Source: CAVSWN01 sp963770995
GTDB lineage: Bacteria > Acidobacteriota > Vicinamibacteria > Vicinamibacterales > CAVVIG01
Reading direction: 5' to 3'
DNA length: 64,000 nt
Assembly (NCBI GenBank): GCA_963770995.1
Contig: CAVYRS010000004.1
Location: 558,001 to 622,000, forward strand
The notes below the pieces were generated by a model. The model did not search any database. It was not told where the DNA came from and saw only the letters and a program-made list of their open reading frames with translations. A program made the position numbers and the translations under genes. Position 1 is the stretch's first letter, and each line of letters starts with the position of its first letter. This document shows positions 37,170 through 46,100 of the stretch, piece by piece.

Positions 37170-37400
37170 CTACGCCTGCCCGGCGCGATGCCGGCGCAGG
37201 ATGTCTTCCATCCGGTCTTTGAGTTGGAGCTTCCGTTTCTTGAGGGTGACTTGCTCGAGTTGTTCGGGTTCCGAGAGGTAATGCTTGGAGGTCAGTTCGT
37301 GCAGGCGATCTTCAAGTTCGTGGTGCTTGGCGACGAGTTGGTGGAACTCCTGGTCGGTTCGCACTAACTCCGCCTTCAGATCCTGCGGCTCTGCATTCAT
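37170..37400 (-). CDS. Small YdcH-like protein (DUF465)
   Basis: 76 residues, start ATG 37400 with GGAGG a few bases upstream. Predicted helical hairpin: LKAELVRTDQEFHQLVAKHHELEDRLHELTS, then SEPEQLEQVTLKKRKLQLKDRMEDIL. This pattern (HxxLxxx with the KKxKLxLKD segment) defines the DUF465/YdcH family of unknown role. It leads directly into psd. The 178 bases upstream contain TTGAAA and TACGTT 17 bases apart on the minus strand, a weak promoter candidate. Confidence 0.85.
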   Translation of the reverse strand: MNAEPQDLKAELVRTDQEFHQLVAKHHELEDRLHELTSKHYLSEPEQLEQVTLKKRKLQLKDRMEDILRRHRAGQA

Positions 37401-37578
37401 GCTCCGCCTCCTTGGACGTCGATTAAGCGGGGACTTCTCGAACGATGAGGGGGGCCCTGCGGCTGCATGTAAACCCGGCGTATTGCTTCGCACCGAACGT
37501 ACTACAAGGGCCCCGGGGTTTCAAGATCAACGGCGTCCCGTGTCAAAGAGCGTGAGAAATGTTCCCATTCGAGCCGTG

Positions 37579-38052
37579 TCAGCCGTTACCGAGCCCGCCC
37601 AGCCGTTCACGCCATAGCACAAGCGCGTCCTCGACCGGCTTCGTGTAGTACGCCTGGCGAACGCCCGATACGACAAACCCGAACCGTTCGTAGAGCAGGC
37701 GCGCCGCCTCGTTCGATCGACGGACCTCGAGCGTGGCCCGCGTCGCGCCGAGGGCCACGCCGTAGCGTAAAACAAACGTCAGCAGCGCCGTCGCCACGCC
37801 GGAGCGCCGGCGGCTCGGCAGCACGCCCAGGTTGTTGATGTGCAGTTCGTCGAGCACGCGCCAGAACGAACAGTAGCCGACGGTCGTGCCCGCTTCGTCC
37901 TTCGCGACGTAGCAGTACGACACGCCCTGATTGTCGAGCTCCGCGCGGTACATCTCGCGCGTCCAGGGATTCGTGAACGACACGACCTCGATGGCCAGGA
38001 TGGCGTCGATCTGATCGGGTGACGTCACCTGCTCGATGTGCCAGGGACTCAT
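37579..38052 (-). CDS. rimI: Ribosomal protein S18-alanine N-acetyltransferase RimI
   Basis: 157 residues of the GNAT family. VSFTNPWTREMYRAEL (24-39) is the usual RimI opening, LDELHINNLGVLPSRRRSGVATALL (about 69-93) holds the acetyl-CoA pyrophosphate loop RRRSGVAT, and EVRRSNEAARLLYERFGF (about 107-124) the C-terminal motif. It acetylates the N-terminal alanine of S18. Its ATG overlaps the TGA of tsaB (ATGA); tsaB-rimI pairs are common. Confidence 0.93.
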   Translation of the reverse strand: MSPWHIEQVTSPDQIDAILAIEVVSFTNPWTREMYRAELDNQGVSYCYVAKDEAGTTVGYCSFWRVLDELHINNLGVLPSRRRSGVATALLTFVLRYGVALGATRATLEVRRSNEAARLLYERFGFVVSGVRQAYYTKPVEDALVLWRERLGGLGNG

Positions 38053-38771
38053 GGCGAGCGTTTGTCGCGGGCGACCTCCGCGTCCGGACGCCGCACGTAC
38101 ACCGGCCGAATCTCGGCTGGATCGATAACAGCGCCGTCTCGCGCCGCGGCGACCGCGATGCGCCCAATCGTCCCGGCAAGCGCTGGCGGCTCGACGATCG
38201 TCGCGCCGGGATGCGCGGCGGCAATCCAGTCAGCGTACAAGGTGGCCCCATCCCCAATGAACGCCGGATGCTCGCCGTTCAACAGATCGCTCCAGCGCGA
38301 GAGCACCGCGTCTGGACTCGCGGCGCTGGGCGGGTCGAGCGCCACGAGTCGCGCGGGATCGAATGGCGGCGCCGCGGAGACGCGATAGAGCGCCGCGAAC
38401 ACCTCGCGGCGGTGCGCGTCCATCCATGCCGCAACCGTTGTATCGGGCCGAAGATCTCGACTCGCTATCTGCGCGAGCGCGTCGAGCGCGGGAACACCCG
38501 CGACGCGCCGGCGCGTGACCAGCGCCAGACCTTGAATCGTCGCGATGCCAATCCGCAGGCCAGTGAACGACCCCGGACCCGTTGCCACCGCAAACAGTTC
38601 GATCGCCGACAGCGCGACGTCGTGCGCGTCCGCCAGCGCGAGGAGCTCCTGAGGCAAGCGCTCAGCGTGCGAACGCGTCCCATCGCCGCGCCGCTCGTCG
38701 ACGACGCGTTCGTTGTCGATCAACGCCACACTGCCGGCGCGCGTCGTCGTATCAAGAGCGAGTACGAGCAT
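38049..38771 (-). CDS. tsaB: tRNA threonylcarbamoyladenosine complex subunit TsaB
   Basis: 240 residues from ATG 38771 (MLVLALDTTTRAGSVAL), the conserved beginning of TsaB. GPGSFTGLRIGIATIQGLAL (about 70-89) is the family signature in the ASKHA fold. It scaffolds TsaD for t6A37 synthesis in tRNA. An upstream in-frame ATG would add 11 residues and run into the mutS promoter region, so it is not preferred. Divergent from mutS by 31 bases. Confidence 0.94.
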   Translation of the reverse strand: MLVLALDTTTRAGSVALIDNERVVDERRGDGTRSHAERLPQELLALADAHDVALSAIELFAVATGPGSFTGLRIGIATIQGLALVTRRRVAGVPALDALAQIASRDLRPDTTVAAWMDAHRREVFAALYRVSAAPPFDPARLVALDPPSAASPDAVLSRWSDLLNGEHPAFIGDGATLYADWIAAAHPGATIVEPPALAGTIGRIAVAAARDGAVIDPAEIRPVYVRRPDAEVARDKRSP

Positions 38772-38802
38772 GCGGCTCTCAGCTAGTTTAGACTTGAATG
38801 AC

Positions 38803-41472
38803 ATGTCCGCGTCGGCGACACCCGCGATGCGACAGTATCTCGACGCGAAGAATCAGCATCGCGACGCGATCCTGCTCTTCCGCATGGGCGACTTCTACGA
38901 AATGTTCTACGAGGACGCGCTCGTCGCCGCGCGCACGCTCGAGCTGACGCTCACCTCGCGATCGAAGAACGCCAACGGGGGCGGCATTCCCATGTGCGGT
39001 GTCCCTTTCCACGCCGTCGACGGCTACATCGCGCGACTGGTCAAGAAGGGATTCCGCGTCGCGATCTGCGATCAGGTGGAGGATCCGCGAAAGGCCAAGG
39101 GGATCGTCAAGCGCGAGGTCGTACGCGTCGTGTCTCCCGGCACGCTCACTGACGTGAACTACCTGGATGCGCGAGAGCCCGCCTTCCTCATGAGCGTGGC
39201 GCCGGCTGCCAGGCACGCGCCGGACGGTCCGACGATTGGCGTGGCGCTGCTCGACGTCTCGACAGGCGAGTTCAGCGCCGCCGAGTATGTCGGCGCCGAG
39301 GGCCTGCAGGCGCTGGCCGACGAGCTCGTCGTGCTGCGGCCCCGGGAAATCCTGGTTGCCGCGAGCGAGGCGCGCGGTTCTACCAACGGGGGCACCACGA
39401 TCGATGCGCCGGCGCCAGTAGTGGCCTCGGGTCTGCCGCTGACGACGGCGGATCCGTGGACCTTCGATCTCGAATCCGCGCGGCGGGCGCTCCTGGATCA
39501 GACGCGCGCGGCCGGGCTCGAAGGGTTTGGCCTCGCCGATCGGCCGGCCGCGGTCCGCGCCGCTGGCGCGCTCGTGCAATACCTCCGCGGCACGCAGAAG
39601 GTCGACCTCGCGCACGTCCGCGCCATCGTCTACCGGCGCCGCGCCGACGCGTTGCTGCTCGATCCGATGACGCTCAAGCACCTCGAAATCATCGAGGGCG
39701 CGGAGGGCGGACGCGATGGCTCGCTGCTCGAGGAACTGGATCGGACCCTGACGTCGATCGGATCGCGGATGCTGCGCGCGTGGCTGCTGCGTCCGCTCGC
39801 GTCGCTCGAGCCCATTCGCGATCGCCTCGATGCGGTCGAGGAACTGGCGTTTCGAACCACCGAGCGCGGCAAGTTCCGCGACGCCATCAAAGCCGTGCAG
39901 GACCTCGACCGTCTCGTGGCGCGCGCGGCCCTCGGCACGGCCGGACCGCGCGACCTGGTTGGCTTGAAACAGTCGCTCGCCGCGGTTCCCCGATCGCGCG
40001 CGATCCTCGGCGAGCTCCGCGCACCTCTCGTGGAGTCATTGGTGTCGGAACTCGACGACCTGCCGGACGTGCGCGGGATGATCGAGGCGACGCTCATCAG
40101 CGAACCGCCGGCGCTCTCGCGCGACGGCGGTTTCACGCGGGACGGGGTTGACTCCGAGCTCGACGAGCTGCGCACCATCAGCCGCTCCGGCAAGCAGGTC
40201 ATCGCCGAAATGGAAGAGCGCGAGCGGGCGCGGACGGGCATCGGGTCGCTCAAGGTCCGGTACAACCGCGTGTTCGGCTACTACATCGAGATCTCGAAAT
40301 CGAACCTGCACGCGGTGCCGCCCGACTACCACCGCAAGCAAACGATTGCCGGCGGCGAACGCTTCATCACACCTGCGCTGAAGGAGTACGAGGAGAAGGT
40401 CCTCGGCGCCGACGAACGGATCCTCGAACGGGAGCTCGAGATCTTCGAGCGGCTTCGCAGCGCCGTCGCCGCCGAAGCGCCGCGCATCCAGGCCACGTCG
40501 CGTGCGGTGGCTACGCTCGACGTCCTGGCCGCGCTGGCCGAGACGGCGGCAGTCAACAACTACACGAAGCCGCACATGCACGACGGCGACGAGCTGAATG
40601 TCGTGGATGCCCGGCATCCGGTCGTCGAACGGCGCGCGGCGGGCGCCGGGTCCACCAGCGGCGCGTTCGTGCCGAACGATGTGACGCTCAACGGCTCGGC
40701 CTCTCAGCTCGTCATCCTGACCGGCCCCAACATGGGCGGCAAGTCGACCTACCTGCGGCAGACGGCGCTGCTGTCGGTGCTCGCCCAGGCCGGATCGTTC
40801 GTGCCGGCGCGCGAGGCGAAAATTCCGATCGTCGATCGCATCTTCGCGCGCGTCGGGGCGTCGGACAACATCGCGCGCGGCCAGTCGACGTTCATGGTCG
40901 AGATGCAGGAAACGGCGAACATCCTCCACACGGCAACGTCGAAGAGCCTGGTCGTTCTCGACGAGATCGGCCGCGGCACCTCCACGTTCGACGGCCTCAG
41001 CCTGGCCTGGGCCGTCGCTGAGTATCTGGCGACGAACCCGAAAGCCAGGCCGAAGACGCTCTTTGCGACGCACTACCACGAGCTCACCGACCTGGCCGAA
41101 GCCACACCCGGCGTCGTGAACTACCACGTCGCGGCGCGCGAGTGGAAAGACGACATCATCTTTCTCCGCAAGATCCTGCCGGGCCGATCGGATCGCAGCT
41201 ACGGCATCCAGGTGGCGCGACTCGCAGGCCTGCCCGCCGCCGTGATCGACCGCGCGCGCGACATCTTGCTGGCGCTCGAACGCGACGAACTCGCGCGCGG
41301 CGGCCGGCCGTCGGTCAGCGGGACACCGACCGAACCGCAGCAGCAGCTCGGGCTGTTCCAGCCGGCGGTCGAGGACGATCGGTTGCGGCAGAAGATCGCC
41401 GCGCTCGACGTCGATCGTATGACGCCGCTCGAAGCGCTGACGGCGCTGGCAGAGCTGAAGAAGGAGTTATGA
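38803..41472 (+). CDS. mutS: DNA mismatch repair protein MutS
   Basis: 889 residues from ATG 38803. The mismatch-binding domain has the FYEMF motif (GDFYEMFYEDA, about 29-39) with the wedge phenylalanine. GVPFHAVDGYI and ICDQVEDP follow. The ATPase domain has GPNMGGKST (Walker A, about 642-650), DEIGRGTSTFDGLSLAWAV (Walker B and signature) and FATHYHEL. The C-terminal end has QLGLFQPA and the HhH-like tail. The TGA overlaps an ATG of the next frame. Confidence 0.97.
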   Translation: MSASATPAMRQYLDAKNQHRDAILLFRMGDFYEMFYEDALVAARTLELTLTSRSKNANGGGIPMCGVPFHAVDGYIARLVKKGFRVAICDQVEDPRKAKGIVKREVVRVVSPGTLTDVNYLDAREPAFLMSVAPAARHAPDGPTIGVALLDVSTGEFSAAEYVGAEGLQALADELVVLRPREILVAASEARGSTNGGTTIDAPAPVVASGLPLTTADPWTFDLESARRALLDQTRAAGLEGFGLADRPAAVRAAGALVQYLRGTQKVDLAHVRAIVYRRRADALLLDPMTLKHLEIIEGAEGGRDGSLLEELDRTLTSIGSRMLRAWLLRPLASLEPIRDRLDAVEELAFRTTERGKFRDAIKAVQDLDRLVARAALGTAGPRDLVGLKQSLAAVPRSRAILGELRAPLVESLVSELDDLPDVRGMIEATLISEPPALSRDGGFTRDGVDSELDELRTISRSGKQVIAEMEERERARTGIGSLKVRYNRVFGYYIEISKSNLHAVPPDYHRKQTIAGGERFITPALKEYEEKVLGADERILERELEIFERLRSAVAAEAPRIQATSRAVATLDVLAALAETAAVNNYTKPHMHDGDELNVVDARHPVVERRAAGAGSTSGAFVPNDVTLNGSASQLVILTGPNMGGKSTYLRQTALLSVLAQAGSFVPAREAKIPIVDRIFARVGASDNIARGQSTFMVEMQETANILHTATSKSLVVLDEIGRGTSTFDGLSLAWAVAEYLATNPKARPKTLFATHYHELTDLAEATPGVVNYHVAAREWKDDIIFLRKILPGRSDRSYGIQVARLAGLPAAVIDRARDILLALERDELARGGRPSVSGTPTEPQQQLGLFQPAVEDDRLRQKIAALDVDRMTPLEALTALAELKKEL

Positions 41473-41492
41473 CCGGCCGACCTTGTCGATCT

Positions 41493-41558
41493 GCCACGAA
41501 AACACGAAAACACGAAACCACACTGCGTTTCTTTTTCGTGCTTTCGTGCTTTCGTGGC
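41493..41558. repeat. CACGAAA tandem-unit hairpin, copy 2
   Basis: Arms 41493-41517 and 41534-41558 match at 23 of 25 positions in inverted orientation; the two differences are G-T wobble pairs in RNA. It is in frame with the ATG that overlaps the mutS stop and would be translated as a TKTRKHE...FVLSCFRG segment fused to the front of the following lipoprotein. Confidence 0.9.
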
Positions 41559-41567
41559 CAGTTCGCA

Positions 41568-43094
41568 ATGTTGGGATTTCTTGTTGCGTTCAGCGCCTGT
41601 CTCCACCGCCCCACGCCCAACCCGAACATCATCGTCGTCGGCGTCACGAGCGGGCCGAACAACCTCGACCCGCGCATCGGGACGGACGATGTGTCGGCGA
41701 AGGCGGCGCAACTGGTGTTCAACAATCTGATGACGCTCGACGAGCGCCTGCATGTCGCGCCCGATCTCGCCGAGCGCCTCGACAATCCGGATCCCACGAC
41801 GTATGTCGCCGTTCTCCGAAAAGGAGTCCGCTTTCACGACGGCCACGAGCTGACCTCCGCCGACGTCGTCTACACCTTCAAGAGCCTGCTGGACCCCGCG
41901 TTCATCTCGCCGCGCAAGGGCGCCTATCGCATGGTGAAGACCATCGAGGCGCGCGATCGCTACACGGTGGCGTTCATCCTGAAGGAACCCTTCGGATCGT
42001 TTCCGGTGAACCTCGTGATCCCGATCGTGCCCGACGGCGCCGGCCCCGCGTTTCGCGAGCACCCCGTCGGCACGGGCCCCTATCGATTCGTCCGCTACCT
42101 CGTCGACGACCGCCTTGAACTGGAACCCTTCGCGGACTATTTCGGCGGCCGACCGCGCAACGACGGGTTGATTTTGAAGGTCGTGCCCGACGACATCATG
42201 CGCGGGCTGGAACTCCGCAAAGGGACCATCGACATCGTCGTCAACGACATCGCCCCCGACATCGTCCATCAACTGGGCCGCGACCGATCGCTGCAGGTCG
42301 TCCAGTCGCCGGGCGTGGACTACCAATACATCGGGCTCAACCTGCGGGATCCGCTGCTGAAAGACCTGCGCGTCCGCAAGGCCATCGGCTACGCCATCGA
42401 TCGCCAGGCGATCGTCGAGTATTTGCGTCGCGGCCTGGCTGCGCCGGCCGCTGGACTCCTGCCGCCGGTCTCGTGGGCATTCGAGCCGGCGATGTTCACG
42501 TTCACCTACGATCCGGCGCGGTCGCGTGCCCTGCTCGACGAGGCGGGCTACGCCGACCCGGACGGCGACGGTCCCCAACCCCGCTTTCATCTGACGCTGA
42601 AGGTCTCCAACGTCGAGTTCAATCGCCTGCAGTCCGCCGTGATCCAGCAGAATCTGCGCGCGGTGGGAATCGCGCTCGACGTCCGGACGTTCGAGTTCGC
42701 GACGCTGTACGCCGACGTCCTGAAAGGGAACTTCCAGTTGTTCACGCTGCAGTGGGTCGGCGGCGCGGTGGCTGATCCGGACATCCTGCGCAGGGTCTTC
42801 CACTCGACGCAGATGCCGCCCGCAGGTTTCAACCGGGGGTTCTTCCAGAATCCAACGGTCGATCGACTGCTGGACGAAGCCGCCGTCACCGCCGACGAGG
42901 ATCGGCGGCGTCAGTTGTACGGCGAGGTGCAGAAGACGATTGCGGAGGAGGCGCCGTACATCAGTCTGTGGTACAAGACCAACGTCGCGGTGGCCCGGCG
43001 GACGCTTGCCGGGATCCAGATTCCGCCCATCGCGGACTTCACGTTTCTCCGAAATGTCGCGCGCGTGGCGCCTGACGGCGCTCCTGCTCATTAG
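41568..43094 (+). CDS. Oligopeptide-type ABC substrate-binding lipoprotein (SBP family 5)
   Basis: 508 residues from ATG 41568, which begins a lipoprotein signal MLGFLVAFSACLHRP with lipobox FSAC. SBP_bac_5 features: SGPNNLDPRIGTDD, LRKGVRFHDGHELTSADVVYTFK (about 83-105), GTGPYRFVRY, VDYQYIGLNLRDPLLKDLRVRKAIGYAIDR (about 250-280), and SLWYKTNVAVAR near the end. It should deliver peptides, nickel or similar ligands to a permease, but no DppBCDF genes are nearby. An in-frame ATG at 41469, overlapping the mutS stop, would place a hairpin repeat at the N-terminus and bury the signal; not preferred. Confidence 0.85.
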   Translation: MLGFLVAFSACLHRPTPNPNIIVVGVTSGPNNLDPRIGTDDVSAKAAQLVFNNLMTLDERLHVAPDLAERLDNPDPTTYVAVLRKGVRFHDGHELTSADVVYTFKSLLDPAFISPRKGAYRMVKTIEARDRYTVAFILKEPFGSFPVNLVIPIVPDGAGPAFREHPVGTGPYRFVRYLVDDRLELEPFADYFGGRPRNDGLILKVVPDDIMRGLELRKGTIDIVVNDIAPDIVHQLGRDRSLQVVQSPGVDYQYIGLNLRDPLLKDLRVRKAIGYAIDRQAIVEYLRRGLAAPAAGLLPPVSWAFEPAMFTFTYDPARSRALLDEAGYADPDGDGPQPRFHLTLKVSNVEFNRLQSAVIQQNLRAVGIALDVRTFEFATLYADVLKGNFQLFTLQWVGGAVADPDILRRVFHSTQMPPAGFNRGFFQNPTVDRLLDEAAVTADEDRRRQLYGEVQKTIAEEAPYISLWYKTNVAVARRTLAGIQIPPIADFTFLRNVARVAPDGAPAH

Positions 43095-46071
43095 CCTCGT
43101 CTCACGCGCGCCGGACCTGTCGGCGGCGACACTGTTCGATCCTGCGCTCCGGTTCAGGGTGATGGCTACGGAGCACTTCATCATCTACTTCCATCAGGGC
43201 GAGGAACACCTCGCCGGGCGCCTGGCAAACATTGCCGAGTCCACGTGGGCAGCGCTCGTGCAGACATTCGATCGCCTGCCGCCGCCCGTGACCCACGTCG
43301 TGTTGGTCGACCAATGGGACTTGGCGAACGGGTACGCGACTCCAATCCCCCGCAACACCGTCGTGATCGCCGCCTCGTGGCCGGCCGGCGCCGACTTCAT
43401 CGGCAACGTGGATGACTGGCTGCGCCTCGTGTTTACCCACGAGTTCACGCACATCGCGCATCTGGATCGCTCGGAGGGCTGGGCTCGCGCCGTGCGTGCG
43501 GTATTGGGTCGGACGGCGTTCGCCTTCCCCAATCTGTACCTGCCGACGTGGCAGATTGAGGGCCTGGCGACCTACGAAGAGAGCGCCCTGACAGGCGTGG
43601 GCCGGCTGCACGCGGGCGACTTCGCCGCGATCGTCGGCGAGGAAGCGCGGCAGCACGCGATGCAGCCGCTCGACCGCGTGAACGGCGGGCTGACGGATTG
43701 GCCGTCAGGTTTCGGCCCATATGCGTACGGTCTGCGCTTTCATCAGTATCTGGCGGATCGATTCGGACCCGCCTCGCTTGGACGGCTCTCGACGGCGACG
43801 GCTGGCCGCGTGCCGTACTTCGCGGCCGGCGCCTTCAAACGCGTCTTCAGCGAGTCACTCGGCGCGCTGTGGGCAGATTTCGAGGCGACGCTCCGCAGCA
43901 CATCACGCAGCGCCGCCGCATCCGACCCGCGGATTGTCAGGCTCACGCACGATGGGTTCGTGGCCTCGGGCCCGCGCTTCGATCGGTTCGCGGACAACTC
44001 CATCGTCTATTCCACGCGCACACCGCACGGTTTTCCCGCGTTGAATCGTGTCCGCATCGACGGCTCGGCGCCCGAGCGGATCGCGACCCGCTATCTCGGC
44101 GACACCGCCGCCGTCGCCGCCGATCGCATCTACTTCGATCAGCAGGAATTCCGGCGCAACGTTGGCCTGTACAGCGACCTCTATGCCTGGTCCCGGTCGA
44201 ACGGTCGCGTCACTCGGCTGACGTCCGAGGCGCGGCTGCTCGATCCCGACCTCTCGCCCGACGGGACCACGATCGTGTGTGTGCAGCAGAAGCTGGGACG
44301 CCGCGATCTCGTATTGGTCCGGCTAAAGCCGGACCCCACGTACGACACAACGACGACGACGCACGACACAGCGACGACGACGTACGACGCAACGACGAAA
44401 ACTGCTGATACGTACGTGGGGTCCGCCTTTAGGCGGACCGGTGCGATAACGACTCTTATCTCCGAACCCGACACGCAGTTCAACGCTCCTCGCTGGTCTC
44501 CGGATGGGCGCACGATCGCAGTAGAACTGCATCGTCCCACGGCGGGCACAGCTGCCTCAGACGTCGTTCTCATCGACGTCGCGTCCATGAGCATGCGCAT
44601 CCTCCCGTGGACGGGACCAGTGCGCATGGTCACGCCGACCTGGCGCCGGGACGGCCGCGCGGTCGTGGTTGCCGTGGCGCCGGGCGAGGAGCCCTTCAAT
44701 CTGTACGAGTTCAACCTCGACGGGGTTGGTTCGCCTCGCCAGTTGACGCGCACGACCGGAGGCGCGACCTGGCCGGACGTGTCGCCCGACGGCCGCACGA
44801 TCGTCTTCGTCGCCTACACCGTGGACGGGTTCGATCTCTTCACAATGCCGTATCCACCTGATGCGAGCGCCACTGGTGCCGCCTCGGCTGCTCGCGCCGA
44901 CCTGGAAACACTGCCGAGAGACATGCTCGCGAGGCGGATCGAGCCTCTCAGTTCCATGGTCACCTCCGCGCGTCGCTACTCACCGTTTCGCACGATCCGG
45001 CCAACGTCGTGGTCCCCCGTGTACGAGAGCGACGGCGACCAGCTGCGCCTCGGGGCGTCGGTGGCGGGCTACGACCTCCTCGGCTATCACCTCTATGCCG
45101 CGACGGCCACGTGGTTGTTGTCCGGACCGGCGGCCGCACCCAAACCTGATGCCGGCGTGCCGGATTGGAACCTGTACTACTCCTACGCCCGGTGGCGGCC
45201 CGTGTTGTGGCTGACAGCGGAGTCCTCGACGTCGTTTTTCGCCGGCCCGGCGACGGCAGAGGGCACACCGCTCCCGGTCACGCTGCGCGAGCGGCAGATC
45301 GAGGGCGGCGTGTTGTTTCCGGTTCTCCACGCGCGCAGGTCGCACCAGGCGCTGGCGGCCGTGCTTCGATCGATGGACGAGTTCACGATGGCCGATGACA
45401 CGCTTTCGCGCGATCGCGTCGCGCTTCGGGGCGCGTTGACGACATCGACTGCGCGTACGTACGGCTACTCGATCAGCCCCGAGCGGGGCGTCCGTGTCGG
45501 CGGAACCGTGGAAGCCGTCCGGAAAGCGCTCGGATCCACGGCGAACGCGACGACTTTCACCGCCGACGTTCGCGCCTACGCGCCGATGCCGGCCGCCCAT
45601 CACGTGCTCGCGGTTCGTGTGGCGGGCGGTACGTCCTCGGGCGACATCACCCTCCGCCGCACGTTCCTGCTCGGCGGCGCCGGCCCGAACCTCAGCGTCA
45701 TCAGCTTCAGCCGCGATGCGCTCAGCCTGATGCGCGGCTTCCCGGCCAACCAGTTTGCCGGCAGTCACCTCGTCCTGCTGAATGCCGACTACCGATTCCC
45801 CATCGTCCGTCCCCAGCGCGGCGCAGGCGCCTGGCCGCTGTTCTTGCATACGCTTCATGCGTCTGCATTCGGCGACGCCGGCCAGGTGTGGACGAACTCG
45901 CGGCGCGCCACGGTGATGACAACGTCCGTCGGCGGCGAGCTCTCGATGGACATCGTCGCTGGATTCTTCTTTCCCATGACCGCGACCGCGGGTGCGGCGT
46001 GGGGCCGCGACCCGAGGGGCGAGACACGGAATCGGGCGACCTTCTACGTTCGAATCGGGCGGGCGTTTTGA
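43054..46071 (+). CDS. Secreted metalloprotease-like / TolB-propeller / outer-membrane barrel fusion
   Basis: 1005 residues. Signal peptide (RLTALLLISLVSRAPDLSAA). An N-terminal gluzincin-like domain has HEFTHIAHLD (about residues 130-139; HExxH) and WQIEGLATYEES (about 170-181), the third ligand glutamate being plausible there. A TolB/WD40-like propeller follows (DLSPDGTTIV, PRWSPDGRTIAV, PDVSPDGRTIVFVAY). The last 250-300 residues look like an Omp85-type barrel (FLLGGAGPNLSV, LSLMRGFPANQF, ADYRFPIV, FGDAGQVW) and end in YVRIGRAF, a terminal aromatic as in barrel proteins. A 124-base palindromic element is inserted in frame in the propeller. ATG 43054 overlaps the preceding gene by 41 bases. 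Confidence 0.8.
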   Translation: MSRAWRLTALLLISLVSRAPDLSAATLFDPALRFRVMATEHFIIYFHQGEEHLAGRLANIAESTWAALVQTFDRLPPPVTHVVLVDQWDLANGYATPIPRNTVVIAASWPAGADFIGNVDDWLRLVFTHEFTHIAHLDRSEGWARAVRAVLGRTAFAFPNLYLPTWQIEGLATYEESALTGVGRLHAGDFAAIVGEEARQHAMQPLDRVNGGLTDWPSGFGPYAYGLRFHQYLADRFGPASLGRLSTATAGRVPYFAAGAFKRVFSESLGALWADFEATLRSTSRSAAASDPRIVRLTHDGFVASGPRFDRFADNSIVYSTRTPHGFPALNRVRIDGSAPERIATRYLGDTAAVAADRIYFDQQEFRRNVGLYSDLYAWSRSNGRVTRLTSEARLLDPDLSPDGTTIVCVQQKLGRRDLVLVRLKPDPTYDTTTTTHDTATTTYDATTKTADTYVGSAFRRTGAITTLISEPDTQFNAPRWSPDGRTIAVELHRPTAGTAASDVVLIDVASMSMRILPWTGPVRMVTPTWRRDGRAVVVAVAPGEEPFNLYEFNLDGVGSPRQLTRTTGGATWPDVSPDGRTIVFVAYTVDGFDLFTMPYPPDASATGAASAARADLETLPRDMLARRIEPLSSMVTSARRYSPFRTIRPTSWSPVYESDGDQLRLGASVAGYDLLGYHLYAATATWLLSGPAAAPKPDAGVPDWNLYYSYARWRPVLWLTAESSTSFFAGPATAEGTPLPVTLRERQIEGGVLFPVLHARRSHQALAAVLRSMDEFTMADDTLSRDRVALRGALTTSTARTYGYSISPERGVRVGGTVEAVRKALGSTANATTFTADVRAYAPMPAAHHVLAVRVAGGTSSGDITLRRTFLLGGAGPNLSVISFSRDALSLMRGFPANQFAGSHLVLLNADYRFPIVRPQRGAGAWPLFLHTLHASAFGDAGQVWTNSRRATVMTTSVGGELSMDIVAGFFFPMTATAGAAWGRDPRGETRNRATFYVRIGRAF
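44316..44439. repeat. In-frame BIME-like element (two inverted REP-type hairpins)
   Basis: GGTCCGGCTAAAGCCGGACC (44316-44335) and GGTCCGCCTTTAGGCGGACC (44420-44439) are each self-complementary stem-loops, and with the flanking CCCACGTACG they are inverted to one another. Between them lie tandem ACGACGACG-type units (about 15 bases). The element is translated in the propeller as LKPDPTYD...TYVGSAFRRTG without breaking the frame. Confidence 0.9.
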
Positions 46072-46100
46072 CGAATGCTTTGTGATGTAATGAGCCGCGC

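Noticed and set aside
41142..41567. Extension of the lipoprotein frame upstream through mutS
   Set aside because: Overlaps the 3' part of mutS in another frame and would bury the signal peptide.
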